From assembly GCF_001611675.1 (NCBI RefSeq), contig NZ_CP014766.1:3286001-3350000 (forward strand): 64,000 bases of DNA, written 5' to 3'. Source of the stretch: Pontibacter akesuensis. GTDB taxonomy: Bacteria; Bacteroidota; Bacteroidia; Cytophagales; Hymenobacteraceae. A program made the translations under genes and the position numbers. This document shows positions 1 through 9,543 of the stretch, piece after piece. Each line of letters begins with the position of its first letter. The first letter of the stretch is position 1. The notes beneath the pieces were generated by a model that worked only from the letters and a program-made list of their open reading frames with translations, was not told the DNA's origin and ran no database searches.

Positions 1-1064
1 GCTTTTTCCTCCAGCTGTTTTACTTCCACGTGCTGGTTCTTGGCTTTGCGGTACAGGCGCTCTGCCGCCTTCTGTGGTGTTTCGTTTTGCTTTAGCTTGT
101 AGGTGCGGGTCTGGTCGGTGTAAAAGTCGTAGAGCTCCACTTCTGTGGCCCGTGGAGGTATGTTGGTCAGGTTTGCCATCAGTACATCGGCTGTCTGGGA
201 GTAGGAGCGGTCGTGGCGCAGCTCCTGCAGCTTCTGCGTGCTTTGCTCCATCACCGTTTGCGTGATGTGGCGCTTGCGCTCCAGTTGTTGCTTTGCCTGC
301 TCGTACTGCCGCTCAAAGCCCGTCTCCGACAAGTATAGGCGCGTAAAGCTGTTCTGCGCCTCCAGCGGTTCTGTATACGTATGAAGCAGTTCGCCTGTGG
401 GTAGCAGCGACAGCCGGAGCTTGCCCTGTAGCCGGATGATGTAATATTGCTGGGGTTCCTCCAGTATCTCCAGCATGTCCTGCACCAGTTCCCACTTCTC
501 CTCCAGCGTAGCCGAAGTATAGCCGCGCTCCTCCAGGTATAAAACCGGCAGATCGCCGAAGGTAGGATATACTTTGCGGAGGTTACCGTTGGCAGCCATA
601 AAGGCCTCAAAGTTCTGCTGCAGCGGCCGGTCCATCTGCAGCGGGTTCAGCTCAGCGTCCGCGGCAAACTTGTGCTGGAACAGCTCCACCGCCTCCTGCC
701 CCTGGTAAAGTATGATGTTAGACCTGTTGCCAAAAAGCTTGAACAGCAGCAAATAGCCGCCGGAGAGGGCAAGATGAAAGCTGCGTTCGTTCAGGTGCTG
801 CACTACTGCCTCCACCGTCTGCCCCTGCACTTCCTGCAGTAGCTCCACGCTGTTGGCGCGCGCGCGCCTGAACTCGGAAGGAAAGGAGAGAGAGGTGAAA
901 TGGGAGGACAGGGCCGCACGGATGTAAAAGTCACGCTCCGGTGCGGCAAACCCAAGTATAAGCTCGTCCTTGTTCTGGCTAAAGGCCGTTTCCGCCTGCA
1001 GACCCACCAGCAGCGGCCGGAGTGCCTGAGTCAGTTGCCGTATGAAGTAGTAATTTAAGTGCAC
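1..1064 (-). CDS. rqcH: RqcH/NFACT-family ribosome quality control protein, partial (3' end outside window)
   Basis: The frame is open from a GTG at 1064 to the window edge, about 354 residues without a stop. The N-terminus (LNYYFIRQLTQALRP, then LSGGYLLLFKLFGNRSNIIL) and the later segment ending NETPQKAAERLYRKAKNQH match the NFACT-N domain and the start of the coiled-coil region of the FbpA/RqcH/Rqc2 family. These proteins bind obstructed 60S/50S-peptidyl-tRNA and recruit Ala-tRNA for C-terminal tailing. The GTG directly follows the TAA of the upstream metallo-hydrolase, which suggests translational coupling; no ATG is available until residue 156 or so, inside the conserved region. The C-terminal NFACT-R domain is off the window. 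Family call is by recognition of the sequence; the tailing role is known for the family and inferred here. Confidence 0.8.
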   Translation of the reverse strand, partial: MHLNYYFIRQLTQALRPLLVGLQAETAFSQNKDELILGFAAPERDFYIRAALSSHFTSLSFPSEFRRARANSVELLQEVQGQTVEAVVQHLNERSFHLALSGGYLLLFKLFGNRSNIILYQGQEAVELFQHKFAADAELNPLQMDRPLQQNFEAFMAANGNLRKVYPTFGDLPVLYLEERGYTSATLEEKWELVQDMLEILEEPQQYYIIRLQGKLRLSLLPTGELLHTYTEPLEAQNSFTRLYLSETGFERQYEQAKQQLERKRHITQTVMEQSTQKLQELRHDRSYSQTADVLMANLTNIPPRATEVELYDFYTDQTRTYKLKQNETPQKAAERLYRKAKNQHVEVKQLEEK

Positions 1065-1826
1065 TTACAGTTCAATTCTAAGGCCGTCGTAGCCCAGGCG
1101 TATAAAGCCCGGCAGTTGCTCCTCCACTTCCCGGTGCAGGCCCATCAGGTGGCTGATGTGTGTCAGGTAGGCTTTCTCGGGCTGTAGCTCCTCCAGCACC
1201 TGCACGGCCTCTGCCAGGGAGTAGTGGGAGATGTGGGGCTCAGGGCGCAGGGCATCCAGCACAATTACCTTCGAGCCGCGTATTTTCTCCAACTCTTCCG
1301 GGGCAATGTAGTTTACATCCGTGATATAGCTGAAATCGCCGATGCGGAAGCCGAACACGGGCAGTTTGTAATGCATTACCCGGATAGGTGTGATGGTGAT
1401 GCCCTCAATCTCAAAGGGCTCGTTCGTGATAGGGTACAGCTGCACCTGCGGAATACCGGGGTACCGTGAGTCGGCGAAGATGTAGGCAAATTCACGCTTT
1501 AGTTGCTCCAGCACACGCTCCTCGCCATAAAGTGGCATGTCCTTGCGCTGCATAAAGTTGTAGGCGCGGATGTCGTCCAGTCCGGAAGTATGGTCCTTGT
1601 GCTCGTGCGTGAACACCAGGGCATCGAGCGTTTTGATGCGCTCGCGCAGTACCTGCTGCCGGAAATCAGGACCCGAGTCGATGATGATGCTCTTACCATC
1701 TAGCTCGATGTGCACCGATACGCGCAGCCGTTTATCGCGGTAATCTACAGAACGGCAAACCTCGCAAGTGCACCCGATAACCGGTACGCCCTGCGAGGTG
1801 CCTGTGCCTAGTAATGTTATTTTCAA
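1065..1826 (-). CDS. PhnP-like metallo-beta-lactamase-fold hydrolase
   Basis: A 253-residue single-domain MBL-fold enzyme. The zinc motif HEHKDH is at residues 74-79, with further likely ligands H152, D170 and H223. An N-terminal GCTCEVC cluster (C19, C21, C24) resembles the structural zinc site of PhnP, the phosphodiesterase acting on cyclic ribosyl phosphates. Many Bacteroidota carry such proteins without a phn operon, and there is none here, so the substrate is unknown. Its ATG overlaps the stop of the preceding 91-residue gene by four bases (1823-1826), and its stop abuts the rqcH GTG, so it is an inner gene of the kinase-to-rqcH operon. Fold is certain; substrate is open (cyclic phosphodiester or other phosphoester). 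Confidence 0.85.
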   Translation of the reverse strand: MKITLLGTGTSQGVPVIGCTCEVCRSVDYRDKRLRVSVHIELDGKSIIIDSGPDFRQQVLRERIKTLDALVFTHEHKDHTSGLDDIRAYNFMQRKDMPLYGEERVLEQLKREFAYIFADSRYPGIPQVQLYPITNEPFEIEGITITPIRVMHYKLPVFGFRIGDFSYITDVNYIAPEELEKIRGSKVIVLDALRPEPHISHYSLAEAVQVLEELQPEKAYLTHISHLMGLHREVEEQLPGFIRLGYDGLRIEL

Positions 1827-2098
1827 TTGACGTTTTCCTGGTTGCAGATTTCGAGGTAGAGCTTTTTAGTTTTCTCACTCAAACGGCTCTCATCCACTGA
1901 AATAGTACGAAGTATATCATACAGGCAGTTGATCTTGCCCTCCAGGCTGTAATATTTGTTCACTACAGCTACTTTCATGTCTTTCAGCACACAGTAGCCG
2001 GCTTTAAAGCTGCCCTTCTCGTAGCGCAGCACAAAATCCGACTCTGCAAAAATATCCTCCAGCTTGCTTAAAAAAGGCCGCGTGTACTTTAACTCCAT
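1823..2098 (-). CDS. Conserved small hypothetical protein, 91 residues
   Basis: I do not recognise a named family. The protein is soluble, mixed charge, with no signal peptide or membrane segment and a single cysteine-rich spot (YCVLKD, NCLYDI, EICNQ). Its ATG follows immediately after the TAG of the upstream receiver gene, and its own end overlaps the ATG of the MBL gene by four bases, so translation of the three genes is very likely coupled. Coding status is supported by this tight packing on both sides and by the lack of any better frame. A role in the phosphorelay or in the RqcH pathway cannot be decided from sequence. Confidence 0.75.
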   Translation of the reverse strand: MELKYTRPFLSKLEDIFAESDFVLRYEKGSFKAGYCVLKDMKVAVVNKYYSLEGKINCLYDILRTISVDESRLSEKTKKLYLEICNQENVN

Positions 2099-2482
2099 CT
2101 ACTTGTTAATAGTATGCTTTTTAACAGTTTGCACTAACAGGTCGAAATCGAGCGGCTTAGGCAGGTAATCGTTGATGCCGGCCGCCTTGAAATCCTCCAT
2201 GCTGTAGTTGTTGGCGTTGCCGGTAACAGCGATGATCGGAATCTGGGAGATCTCGGGCTTCTCGTGCGCGCGGATTTCTTTGGTGCAGTCCATTCCGTTC
2301 TTCACCGGTATGTTCAAGTCCATGAGGATGGCGTCAATCTTGTTGGATTCTACCTGCTTGATAACCTCACCACCATTCTTGGCTGTCAGAATCTTGTAGT
2401 TCTGCAGTTCCAGGATTTTTTTGGTCAGGTTCAGGATAACAGAGCTGTCCTCAGCAATCAAAATAGTCATACTTTCTGCCAT
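2099..2482 (-). CDS. Stand-alone CheY-like response regulator receiver
   Basis: A single REC domain of 127 residues with no output domain. The acidic pocket is E11-D12, the phospho-acceptor D55 (ILMDLNIP), the switch threonine T87 and the conserved lysine K109 (YLPKP). E11 in place of the more usual D is within the family's range. It begins three bases after the stop of the giant hybrid kinase and ends one base before the next ATG. Because the kinase carries its own REC and an HPt domain, this receiver is a natural terminal acceptor of a His-Asp-His-Asp relay (inference). Output would be by protein-protein contact. Confidence 0.92.
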   Translation of the reverse strand: MAESMTILIAEDSSVILNLTKKILELQNYKILTAKNGGEVIKQVESNKIDAILMDLNIPVKNGMDCTKEIRAHEKPEISQIPIIAVTGNANNYSMEDFKAAGINDYLPKPLDFDLLVQTVKKHTINK

Positions 2483-2485
2483 GTG

Positions 2486-5400
2486 CTATGTGAATATAAT
2501 TTCTTTGTAAGATTTTCTATAATGTTCGTATTGATCCTGCAGCTTAGAGAAGTTTTCGGTTACGTGCTCCAGGTTGTCTTTTTTGATATCGTGTTCCAGT
2601 TGCTTGGCAAGCTCGGCCAGCGGATTAATCCCCAAGGTGAAGCCGGTGCCTTTTAGCTGATGCAATGTACTTAAAATACCTTGGTAATGTTGTAAATCGA
2701 GTTCTTTTTTGGCTTCCGCAAGCAGTCCCGCCGCCTCTTCCTCAAACTCTTCATACAGCTGCTTTGTAAAATCCTCGCCGCCTATCTCCTTCAACTGCTC
2801 CACCACTGTCAGGTCAATGATCGGGGCTGATGGGGCAGGGGCCGCTTCGACTGCGGCTGGCTGCGGCAACTCATACCAATTGTCCTGCTGCCACTTGCTG
2901 ATCATGGTGTGCAGGTCGGAGCTCTTCACCGGCTTCGACACATAATCGTCCATGCCCTGGCCCATGAACTTCTCGGCGTCGTCCTTCATCGAATAAGCCG
3001 TCATGGCCACGATAGGAGGGCAGCTTGTGCCAAGCTGTTCCTTGATGTGCTTCGTTGCCGTCACGCCGTCCATCTCCGGCATCTGGATGTCCATGAAGAT
3101 GATATGGTACTTTTTGGTTGTAGCGCGCTCTATGGCCTCATAGCCGTTAGAGGCCACATCCGTAATACAGCCCAGGCGCTCCAGCAGTTTAAGGGCCACC
3201 TTCTGGTTTATCTGGTTGTCATCCACCAATAGCACGTGCGGGCTGTTGTCGAGCACGGCTACCTCCTGGTTCTGCTGCAACTGGCGCTGCTGCTGCTCGG
3301 CCACCTCGGTGGTGCTGGCCTGGCGCACGAGTATGTTAAACCAGAACACACTGCCTGAGTTTGCCACCGACTCCACACCGATATCGCCACCGAGCAGGTG
3401 CGTGAGCTGCCTGGATATGGCAAGGCCCAGGCCGGTGCCGGCAAAGGTTTTGGTGGAGGAGTTGTCGAGCTGGGTAAAGTCGTTGAAGAGCAGCTGCTGG
3501 TCTTCCGGCGAAATACCGATGCCAGAGTCTTTTACCCGTACGTGCAGCCTGTAATCTACCTTGCCCAGCTTCTCGGCCTGCACATGTATGCTCACATTGC
3601 CCGCATTTGTAAACTTAATGGCGTTTGATGTCAGGTTAGACAGGATCTGGAGCAGGCGCGTTTCATCCGTCACAATATGGCGGGGCACGTCTGGCTCAAT
3701 ATGGTACGTAAAGCTCAGGTCTTTCTGCTGGGCACGGTTCACAAACAGCGAATGGATCTTGCCCAATGTCTCATGCAGGTCCACACCGCTTTCGTGTATT
3801 ACCAGTTTGCCCGCCTGCATCTTGCTCAGGTCCAGGATGTCGTTCAGGATGGCCAGCAGCGCGTCTGATGATTTACGCAGCGTATCAATGTACTCGCCCT
3901 GCTCCGGATCCACATTTATCTGGCCCATTAAATCGATCATGCCGATGATGCCGTTCATCGGGGTGCGCAGCTCATGGCTCATGTTAGCCAGGAACTGGGT
4001 TTTCACCTTCAGCAGGTTTTCGGCCTCTTCTTTGGCGCGCAGCAGGGCTATCTGCGTGCGCTTCAATTCCGATACATCACGCGCCACCCCCTCTATGGCA
4101 ATCGGCTCGCCCTGGTTGCTGAACACAATTTTAGCGTCCAGCATAACGGTTTTTTGGGAGCCATCCTTGCACAGCATCTGCACTTCAATGTCCCGAACGC
4201 TCTGCTCAGTTAGAACACGCTCGTTTATAGGTACAAGGTTATCAGGGTTCACGTAGAACTTGGCGATGCTCTGCCCCAGCACTTCCTCCTCGGTGTAGCC
4301 GAGCAACTGCGTGATGGACGGACTGACGATCTGTAGTTTGGAGTTCAGGCCAACCCGGTAGTACACGTCCTGGAACGACTCAAAGATGTTGCGGAACTTC
4401 TCTTCGTTCTCGGCAAGCGCCAGCTGTGATTTTTTCTTGTCAGTGATGTCCAGTGCAATGCCTGAGATTTCCTCAAAGCTGCCGTCGTCAAGGTAAATGG
4501 GGTTGAGGTATACTTCGCGCCACGATTCGGTATAGTCCAGGTACAGTTCGAAATGCTGAGGCTCTCCTGCAAATACCTTCTCGTACTTGTCCTCCCAGAA
4601 GTCAAAGGAGCTTTCGTGCACCGAGATCAGAGAGTCATCGCTTATGCGCGTAAACTGCTCCAGCGGCTGCCCTGTGCGGTCCTCAAAGGAGGAGGAGAAG
4701 TTACGGTTAAACGAGGTGAGCTCGTGGTTGCGGTTAAGCGACCACATGTGGTGCGAACCACTTTCGAAGATGGCGTTTAGTCGGGCGTTTTGGGTGTTAA
4801 TCTGTTCCTCGTTGCGTTTGCGCTCAATAGCAAGTGCCACCTGGTTCGATATAAAGTGCAGGATCTCGATATCGGTGTGCACGTAGGCATCGGGGTTCTG
4901 GTAATCCTGCAGCGTGATGACGCCGATGATGCGGTCGCCGATGGCGAGCGGCGAGCAAAGTATAACTTCCGGCAGTGCACCAAAAATAGTCAGGTTCTCG
5001 CGCTCTGCCAGCTCCTGCAGCTCTTTTTTCTGCATGTAGAGGGGCTTGCCCGTCTCGATGATATACTCTGCAAGCCCGGTGGCAAACGGCCGCCTGATCT
5101 GCGATCGTGAAACTTTGTCGATGTACTGGTCCACCAGGTACACAAAGTGCAGGAACTTGTGGTCGTCGTTGCACAGGGCTATGTAAATGTTGCGCGTCTC
5201 GATGATCTTGCTCAGCTCCCGGTGAATGGCGGAGTACAGCGAGTTAAGGTCTTTGCTGCTGATGGCCAGGTTGGCGATGCTGTAGTATACTTTCTGCAGG
5301 CGCTCTGCCTTGATGCGGTCCGTAATGTCGTGCAGGATGGCACGCGTTGCCACTGGTTTGTTATCCTGCCAGCTGCAGGTGATACTGCCGATCAGGTGCA

Positions 5401-7714
5401 CCGGCTTCCCTGTTTTGGTCAGAAACACCGTCTCGATCTTGTTCACATTCTCGCCCTTGTACAGGTTCCGCAGCTGGTAAATCAGCTTGGCCTTGTAGTA
5501 GGGGTGCACAATGTCGTTCAGGGTCAGCGACTCAATGTCCTCATCGGTGTAGCCGAGGCGGTCTTTCCAGGCCTTGTTCACGAAGATGAACTTGTTGTCG
5601 GCCGAGATATTCTGAATCAGGTCATGCGCATTGTCAAACAGGTCCTGGAGGCGGATCTTGTTGTCCTTGAGGGCCTCCATGGCAATGCGTTTATCTGTCA
5701 TGTCCTTGCCCACGCTGGCAACCCCCTGCACCTGGCCTTCCTGGTTGTACTCAAACATGCAGTTCCAGCGGATGGTCTTCACCTGGCCTGACTTGGTGAT
5801 CACGTCGCGCTCGTAGTAGGCACTGAGCTGCTTTGTTTCCACGGCGGTAAGGTAGTCCTGCAGGCGCTGCTCCCTGTCCTCTGGCGGCACAAGCACATTG
5901 TAGAAGTTTTGGCCGATCAACTCTTCTGAAGTATACTCCACGTACTCCAGGAAGTACTCGTTGGCAACCGTGACGTTGCCCTGTAAGTCGAGGCTGTAGT
6001 AGATGAGGTTTACTTTATCAAGGAAATTGCGGAACTGGCTCATGGATTCCTGCAAAATCTCCTCACGCCGTCTGGCCAGCTGGTTCATCTTACGCTGAGT
6101 GATATCGCGCTTAAATACCTGCACGTAATTCTCCCCGTCCAACAGGAGGTGGTTTATCGTCAGTTCGGCGTCGAAAAGTGTGCCGTCATTGCGCCGGTTT
6201 TTCCACTCCACCGTAATGGAGCGGCCCGTGGAGATTACCTCACGCATAATCAGGCTGGCTTTCTCGTCAGATCGCTGCCCGTCCGGCTGATACTCCGGGG
6301 AATAATCAACGGGTGACTTGCCAATCAGGTCCTCGCGCGTACACCTGAAAAACTCAATGGCCTTGTCGTTGCACTCTACTACAATGCCGTCCTTGAAGAG
6401 CAGGATCGCATCATAAGAGGCCTCAAAAAGCATTTTATACTTGTCCTGGGTGTTGGTGAGCTGCTGCTGCAACTGGTGGCGCGAGATGTAATTGCCGATG
6501 GCTGTGCCAATAAAATCCAGCAGGGCCACGGAAGACTGGTTCATGCGCGCCTCATTGCCCGGCCACAGCAGGATCAGGGCCAGTACATCTTTCTCCGTCG
6601 TGATCGGCACCACAGTGAGGGAACGGTGCAGGTGGCTCTGGAAGAACTCCTGTAAGCGCAGCAGTGCCGTGCGTTTATCGCTGCCGTACAGTTGCTCCAC
6701 CAGCCTGGTATCTACCTCCAACGTCTCCTGTATCGGCGGGCCTGTCACTTCCCCCGAGGAGTAGGAGAGCATCACCTGGCCCGCGGAACGGCTGTAACCA
6801 TACACGCAGCCGCCGCTTACGTCGCTTTTCTCCAGCAGCTCATCCAGTGTGTTATGCAACACATCGTGTTGGCTGTCGGCGGCTGTTAATTTTGTAATCA
6901 GTTGGTTCAGGAACTCCAGCTGGTGGTTCCGAAACCGGATGTTCTGCTCCGTGTCAATCAGCTCGTTCAGGTTCTTGATGGAGCCGTAAAGCACCTGGTC
7001 CCCCTTAAATTTCCCTTTTAACAGGGTAATCTCCACAGGCAGCAGCTCATGGTCGTGCTCGTGGAGCCACCACTCAAACTTCTGCCTGCCATCGGTAAAG
7101 GCTTGCTCCACCTGCCGCTTCAGGGCCACCCGCTCAAACAGGTTCAGCTTAAGCGAGGCAGAAATAGGCTTACCCACCAGCTCTTCTTTTCCCAGCCGCA
7201 CCAGCTCCATGGCAGACCGGTTAATGTCGATCACGCTACCGCTGCAATCAAGTAGGAACATGGCTTCAGTGCCATCCTCAAACACATCGTGGTAGCTGTC
7301 GCCGTCGTAGGGCAGGAGTGCAGTGGGCTGGCCGATACCGGCGAGCTCCACGCACAGAAACGTCTCCTCCTGGAACTGCACCAAGCGGCAACTGTAGGTG
7401 CTGGTGTGGCAGCTGCCGGAGTTGGCCTGCTCAATTACGCCCGTAAGTGCCTGCTGCTGCTGTAGCTCCCCCAGCAGCGCCTCAAAGCGCTTCTCCGACA
7501 TATTGAAGAGGTGCCGAAGCTGGCGCGTCTGCTGGAAATCAGATTCGGGGGAGGTATACTCTTTCGTGGGGGCATTGGCCGCCAGTACCTGACCGCCTGG
7601 CAGGGCAACCACCACGCCGTGACTGGGTTTGGCCAATTGCACCAAAACCTGCAGTAGCGCAACGGCTAATTGTGCTGTTTTATCGTCAGACGAACGTACT
7701 GGTATGTAAGGCAT
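2486..7714 (-). CDS. Multi-PAS/GAF hybrid sensor histidine kinase with REC and HPt domains
   Basis: A 1742-residue cytoplasmic kinase without clear membrane segments. Domains by rough residue: PAS about 140-250, GAF about 275-420, PAS about 425-550, PAS about 570-690, PAS about 690-815, GAF about 820-970, PAS about 975-1100, PAS about 1105-1225, HisKA near 1235-1300 (MSHELRTPMNG, phospho-His about 1246), HATPase about 1345-1460 (DSGIGI, GTGLGLAIS), REC about 1493-1610 (FMDIQMPEMDG acceptor Asp) and C-terminal HPt about 1660-1742 (LHQLKGTG, His about 1684). All relay residues are present, so it should be active. The REC/HPt arrangement resembles BarA/EvgS-type phosphorelays. It heads an operon followed within three bases by a receiver. 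The signal is unknown; the many PAS/GAF modules point to intracellular ligand or redox sensing. Confidence 0.95.
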   Translation of the reverse strand: MPYIPVRSSDDKTAQLAVALLQVLVQLAKPSHGVVVALPGGQVLAANAPTKEYTSPESDFQQTRQLRHLFNMSEKRFEALLGELQQQQALTGVIEQANSGSCHTSTYSCRLVQFQEETFLCVELAGIGQPTALLPYDGDSYHDVFEDGTEAMFLLDCSGSVIDINRSAMELVRLGKEELVGKPISASLKLNLFERVALKRQVEQAFTDGRQKFEWWLHEHDHELLPVEITLLKGKFKGDQVLYGSIKNLNELIDTEQNIRFRNHQLEFLNQLITKLTAADSQHDVLHNTLDELLEKSDVSGGCVYGYSRSAGQVMLSYSSGEVTGPPIQETLEVDTRLVEQLYGSDKRTALLRLQEFFQSHLHRSLTVVPITTEKDVLALILLWPGNEARMNQSSVALLDFIGTAIGNYISRHQLQQQLTNTQDKYKMLFEASYDAILLFKDGIVVECNDKAIEFFRCTREDLIGKSPVDYSPEYQPDGQRSDEKASLIMREVISTGRSITVEWKNRRNDGTLFDAELTINHLLLDGENYVQVFKRDITQRKMNQLARRREEILQESMSQFRNFLDKVNLIYYSLDLQGNVTVANEYFLEYVEYTSEELIGQNFYNVLVPPEDREQRLQDYLTAVETKQLSAYYERDVITKSGQVKTIRWNCMFEYNQEGQVQGVASVGKDMTDKRIAMEALKDNKIRLQDLFDNAHDLIQNISADNKFIFVNKAWKDRLGYTDEDIESLTLNDIVHPYYKAKLIYQLRNLYKGENVNKIETVFLTKTGKPVHLIGSITCSWQDNKPVATRAILHDITDRIKAERLQKVYYSIANLAISSKDLNSLYSAIHRELSKIIETRNIYIALCNDDHKFLHFVYLVDQYIDKVSRSQIRRPFATGLAEYIIETGKPLYMQKKELQELAERENLTIFGALPEVILCSPLAIGDRIIGVITLQDYQNPDAYVHTDIEILHFISNQVALAIERKRNEEQINTQNARLNAIFESGSHHMWSLNRNHELTSFNRNFSSSFEDRTGQPLEQFTRISDDSLISVHESSFDFWEDKYEKVFAGEPQHFELYLDYTESWREVYLNPIYLDDGSFEEISGIALDITDKKKSQLALAENEEKFRNIFESFQDVYYRVGLNSKLQIVSPSITQLLGYTEEEVLGQSIAKFYVNPDNLVPINERVLTEQSVRDIEVQMLCKDGSQKTVMLDAKIVFSNQGEPIAIEGVARDVSELKRTQIALLRAKEEAENLLKVKTQFLANMSHELRTPMNGIIGMIDLMGQINVDPEQGEYIDTLRKSSDALLAILNDILDLSKMQAGKLVIHESGVDLHETLGKIHSLFVNRAQQKDLSFTYHIEPDVPRHIVTDETRLLQILSNLTSNAIKFTNAGNVSIHVQAEKLGKVDYRLHVRVKDSGIGISPEDQQLLFNDFTQLDNSSTKTFAGTGLGLAISRQLTHLLGGDIGVESVANSGSVFWFNILVRQASTTEVAEQQQRQLQQNQEVAVLDNSPHVLLVDDNQINQKVALKLLERLGCITDVASNGYEAIERATTKKYHIIFMDIQMPEMDGVTATKHIKEQLGTSCPPIVAMTAYSMKDDAEKFMGQGMDDYVSKPVKSSDLHTMISKWQQDNWYELPQPAAVEAAPAPSAPIIDLTVVEQLKEIGGEDFTKQLYEEFEEEAAGLLAEAKKELDLQHYQGILSTLHQLKGTGFTLGINPLAELAKQLEHDIKKDNLEHVTENFSKLQDQYEHYRKSYKEIIFT

Positions 7715-8110
7715 TTTTTTGATCTGCTAAAAGTATGGGAGCTAACCTTGTACACAAATCTAGTCACTGCTCCGCTGCAATTTTTATAAATTAAGCGATA
7801 ATTTAGCAAAATAATAATTTTATGTCCCGCATGGCATGCTCCTGCCTGAGGCAGCAGAACACGTGTTACGGCATTTTCCTGCTTGGGAGTTTTAAGGTAC
7901 TGATTCCATGTGGATTGTACAAGCAATGGCAGTGTCAGAAATAGCACTTTATTTCCAGTGTTTTTCTATGATGCAATTACTTAGCGCAGGGGTACTAGTA
8001 TAGAACCTAATTTAGAACGAAGGGGGAACGCAGTAGCTTACAAATGTCCTGCCTTTGAAGGATACGGCTTTTGAATGGAGTCACTAAAACATGTATACTC
8101 ATAATATAAG
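7715..8110. other. Divergent intergenic region between the hybrid kinase and miaA
   Basis: A 396-base gap between divergently transcribed genes, AT-richer than its surroundings. On the minus strand it holds TAGATTTG at 7755-7762, a fit to the Bacteroidota -7 element 41 bases ahead of the kinase ATG. Short ORFs in it have no coding character. I see no strong hairpin and no RNA gene. Confidence 0.5.
7755..7762 (-). promoter_or_regulatory. Candidate -7 promoter element of the kinase-rqcH operon
   Basis: TAGATTTG on the minus strand fits the Bacteroidota TAnnTTTG -7 consensus and lies 41 bases upstream of the kinase ATG. A TTG at 7780-7778 could be a -33 contact but the spacing, 15 bases, is shorter than usual, so this is a moderate call. 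Confidence 0.4.
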
Positions 8111-9025
8111 ATGAAGAGGCAGAAGCATTTGGTGGTGGTGGTAGGACCTACAGCGGTAGGCAAAACCGATTTGTGCGTGCAGCTGGCAAAGCACTACAAC
8201 ACTGAGATCATTTCGGCCGATTCCCGCCAGTTTTTTAAGGAAATGCGCATCGGTACAGCCAAGCCAAGCCCGGCAGAGCAGCAGGGGGTAGTGCACCATT
8301 TTGTGGATTCGCACAGCATTGCCGAGGCATACAATGCCGGTGCCTTTGAGCAGGATGTACTTGCTTTGCTGGAGCGGCTTTTCGAGCGGCACGAGGTGGT
8401 GATTATGACCGGTGGCTCGGGTTTGTACGTGCGGGCGGTACTGGAGGGGATGGATGAGATGCCGGATGCAGACCCCAACGTGCGCGAGGCGCTGACAAGA
8501 CAGTATGAGGAGGCGGGGCTACAGCCGCTCCTGGACAAGCTGCAGGAGCTAGACCCTCTATACTTTGCCCAGGTAGACAAAGACAACCCGCAGCGGATAA
8601 TCCGGGCGGTAGAGGTGTGTGTATCCAGTGGAATGCCGTATTCTTCTTTTCGGCGCAGTGAAAAGCAGCAGCGCCCTTTCAACAGCATCCGCATTGGCCT
8701 TACCCGCGATCGTGCCGAATTGTATAGCCGCATTGATCAGCGTATGGACCAGATGCTGCAGCAGGGGCTTTTAGAGGAGGCGAAGGAACTGTACCCCTAC
8801 CGCGCCCACAATGCCCTGCAAACGGTGGGCTATAAGGAGGTATTTGACTTTCTGGAGGGCAAGTATGACTGGGCCGAAGCCGTGCGCCTGCTGAAACGCA
8901 ACAGCCGCCGCTATGCCAAACGCCAGTTAACGTGGTTCAACAAGAACCCGGAAGAGTATACCTGGTTTAACCCGCAACAGTGGCAGGAGATGATGGCATA
9001 CATTGATGCTCAGGTTAAAGGTTGA
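8111..9025 (+). CDS. miaA: tRNA dimethylallyltransferase MiaA
   Basis: A 304-residue enzyme that transfers dimethylallyl from DMAPP to N6 of A37 in tRNAs reading U-starting codons. The P-loop GPTAVGKT is at residues 12-19, the DSRQ tRNA/nucleotide motif at 37-40, and MTGGSGLYVRA follows near residue 100, all diagnostic of MiaA. The C-terminal RQLTWFNKN segment is the family's usual zinc-finger-less end. Length is normal. It stands alone on the plus strand with 780 bases of repeat-rich DNA behind it. Start is the ATG at 8111; no Shine-Dalgarno sequence is seen, as usual in this phylum. Confidence 0.97.
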   Translation: MKRQKHLVVVVGPTAVGKTDLCVQLAKHYNTEIISADSRQFFKEMRIGTAKPSPAEQQGVVHHFVDSHSIAEAYNAGAFEQDVLALLERLFERHEVVIMTGGSGLYVRAVLEGMDEMPDADPNVREALTRQYEEAGLQPLLDKLQELDPLYFAQVDKDNPQRIIRAVEVCVSSGMPYSSFRRSEKQQRPFNSIRIGLTRDRAELYSRIDQRMDQMLQQGLLEEAKELYPYRAHNALQTVGYKEVFDFLEGKYDWAEAVRLLKRNSRRYAKRQLTWFNKNPEEYTWFNPQQWQEMMAYIDAQVKG

Positions 9026-9150
9026 GTAGCTGTATAAGTATAGTGGAAAGTTTTCCAAAGGAGTAGAATCATTCCCTCGCCCGTTGTGGAGGTGGGGCTT
9101 TGGGGAGCTTGCCTATACTTATTGATTTTCATTCAAACTTCTGTTTCCTC

Positions 9151-9196
9151 TAGCACTTACGTGGCTCAAGCGGACGCTTGTGCCACGTAAGTGCTA
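9151..9196. repeat. 46-base near-perfect palindrome
   Basis: TAGCACTTACGTGGC (9151-9165) is matched exactly by its reverse complement at 9182-9196, and the interior CAAGCG (9167-9172) by CGCTTG (9175-9180). Only the T/T pair at 9166/9181 and the central GA fail to pair. This gives a long hairpin behind miaA, with no poly-T on either side, so it is more like a REP/fold-back element than a terminator. Confidence 0.7.
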
Positions 9197-9475
9197 CTGC
9201 TAATCCTCTGTACACACTACTGGCGCAAGTCTTCTAACTTGTGTCCTTTGATGGTGTCAAGTTTGTAACTCGACTGGCTTGAAAAGCCATACTTGCGTTG
9301 CGGAGGCTACACTTGTTAAAGTCATACTTCCATAGCTACTGCCTTCGCAACCTCCGCCAAGCTATACGTACTAGCTGCCGCTGACCCTACAGCTCCCAAA
9401 TACCTATTGCTGCACCTCATACTTTGGGGCGCTCACGGCTGGGGAAGGGGCCCTATACGAGCGGGGCCCCGTCCT

Positions 9476-9543
9476 GGGGGTAGGGGCCCTCGATACGGGC
9501 ATCGCGCTGTGTGCCTGAAGCTGCTCCGGGGGTAGGGGCCCTC
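9476..9543 (+). repeat. Direct repeat pair in GC-rich block
   Basis: GGGGGTAGGGGCCCTC occurs at 9476-9491 and again at 9528-9543, 52 bases apart; partial relatives (GGGGCCC) lie just to the left at 9437-9442 and 9462-9470. Function unknown. Confidence 0.6.

Noticed and set aside
7666-7947. Minus-strand ORF of 93 codons overlapping the start of the hybrid kinase
   Set aside because: Out of frame with the kinase, covers its promoter region and has no coding character.
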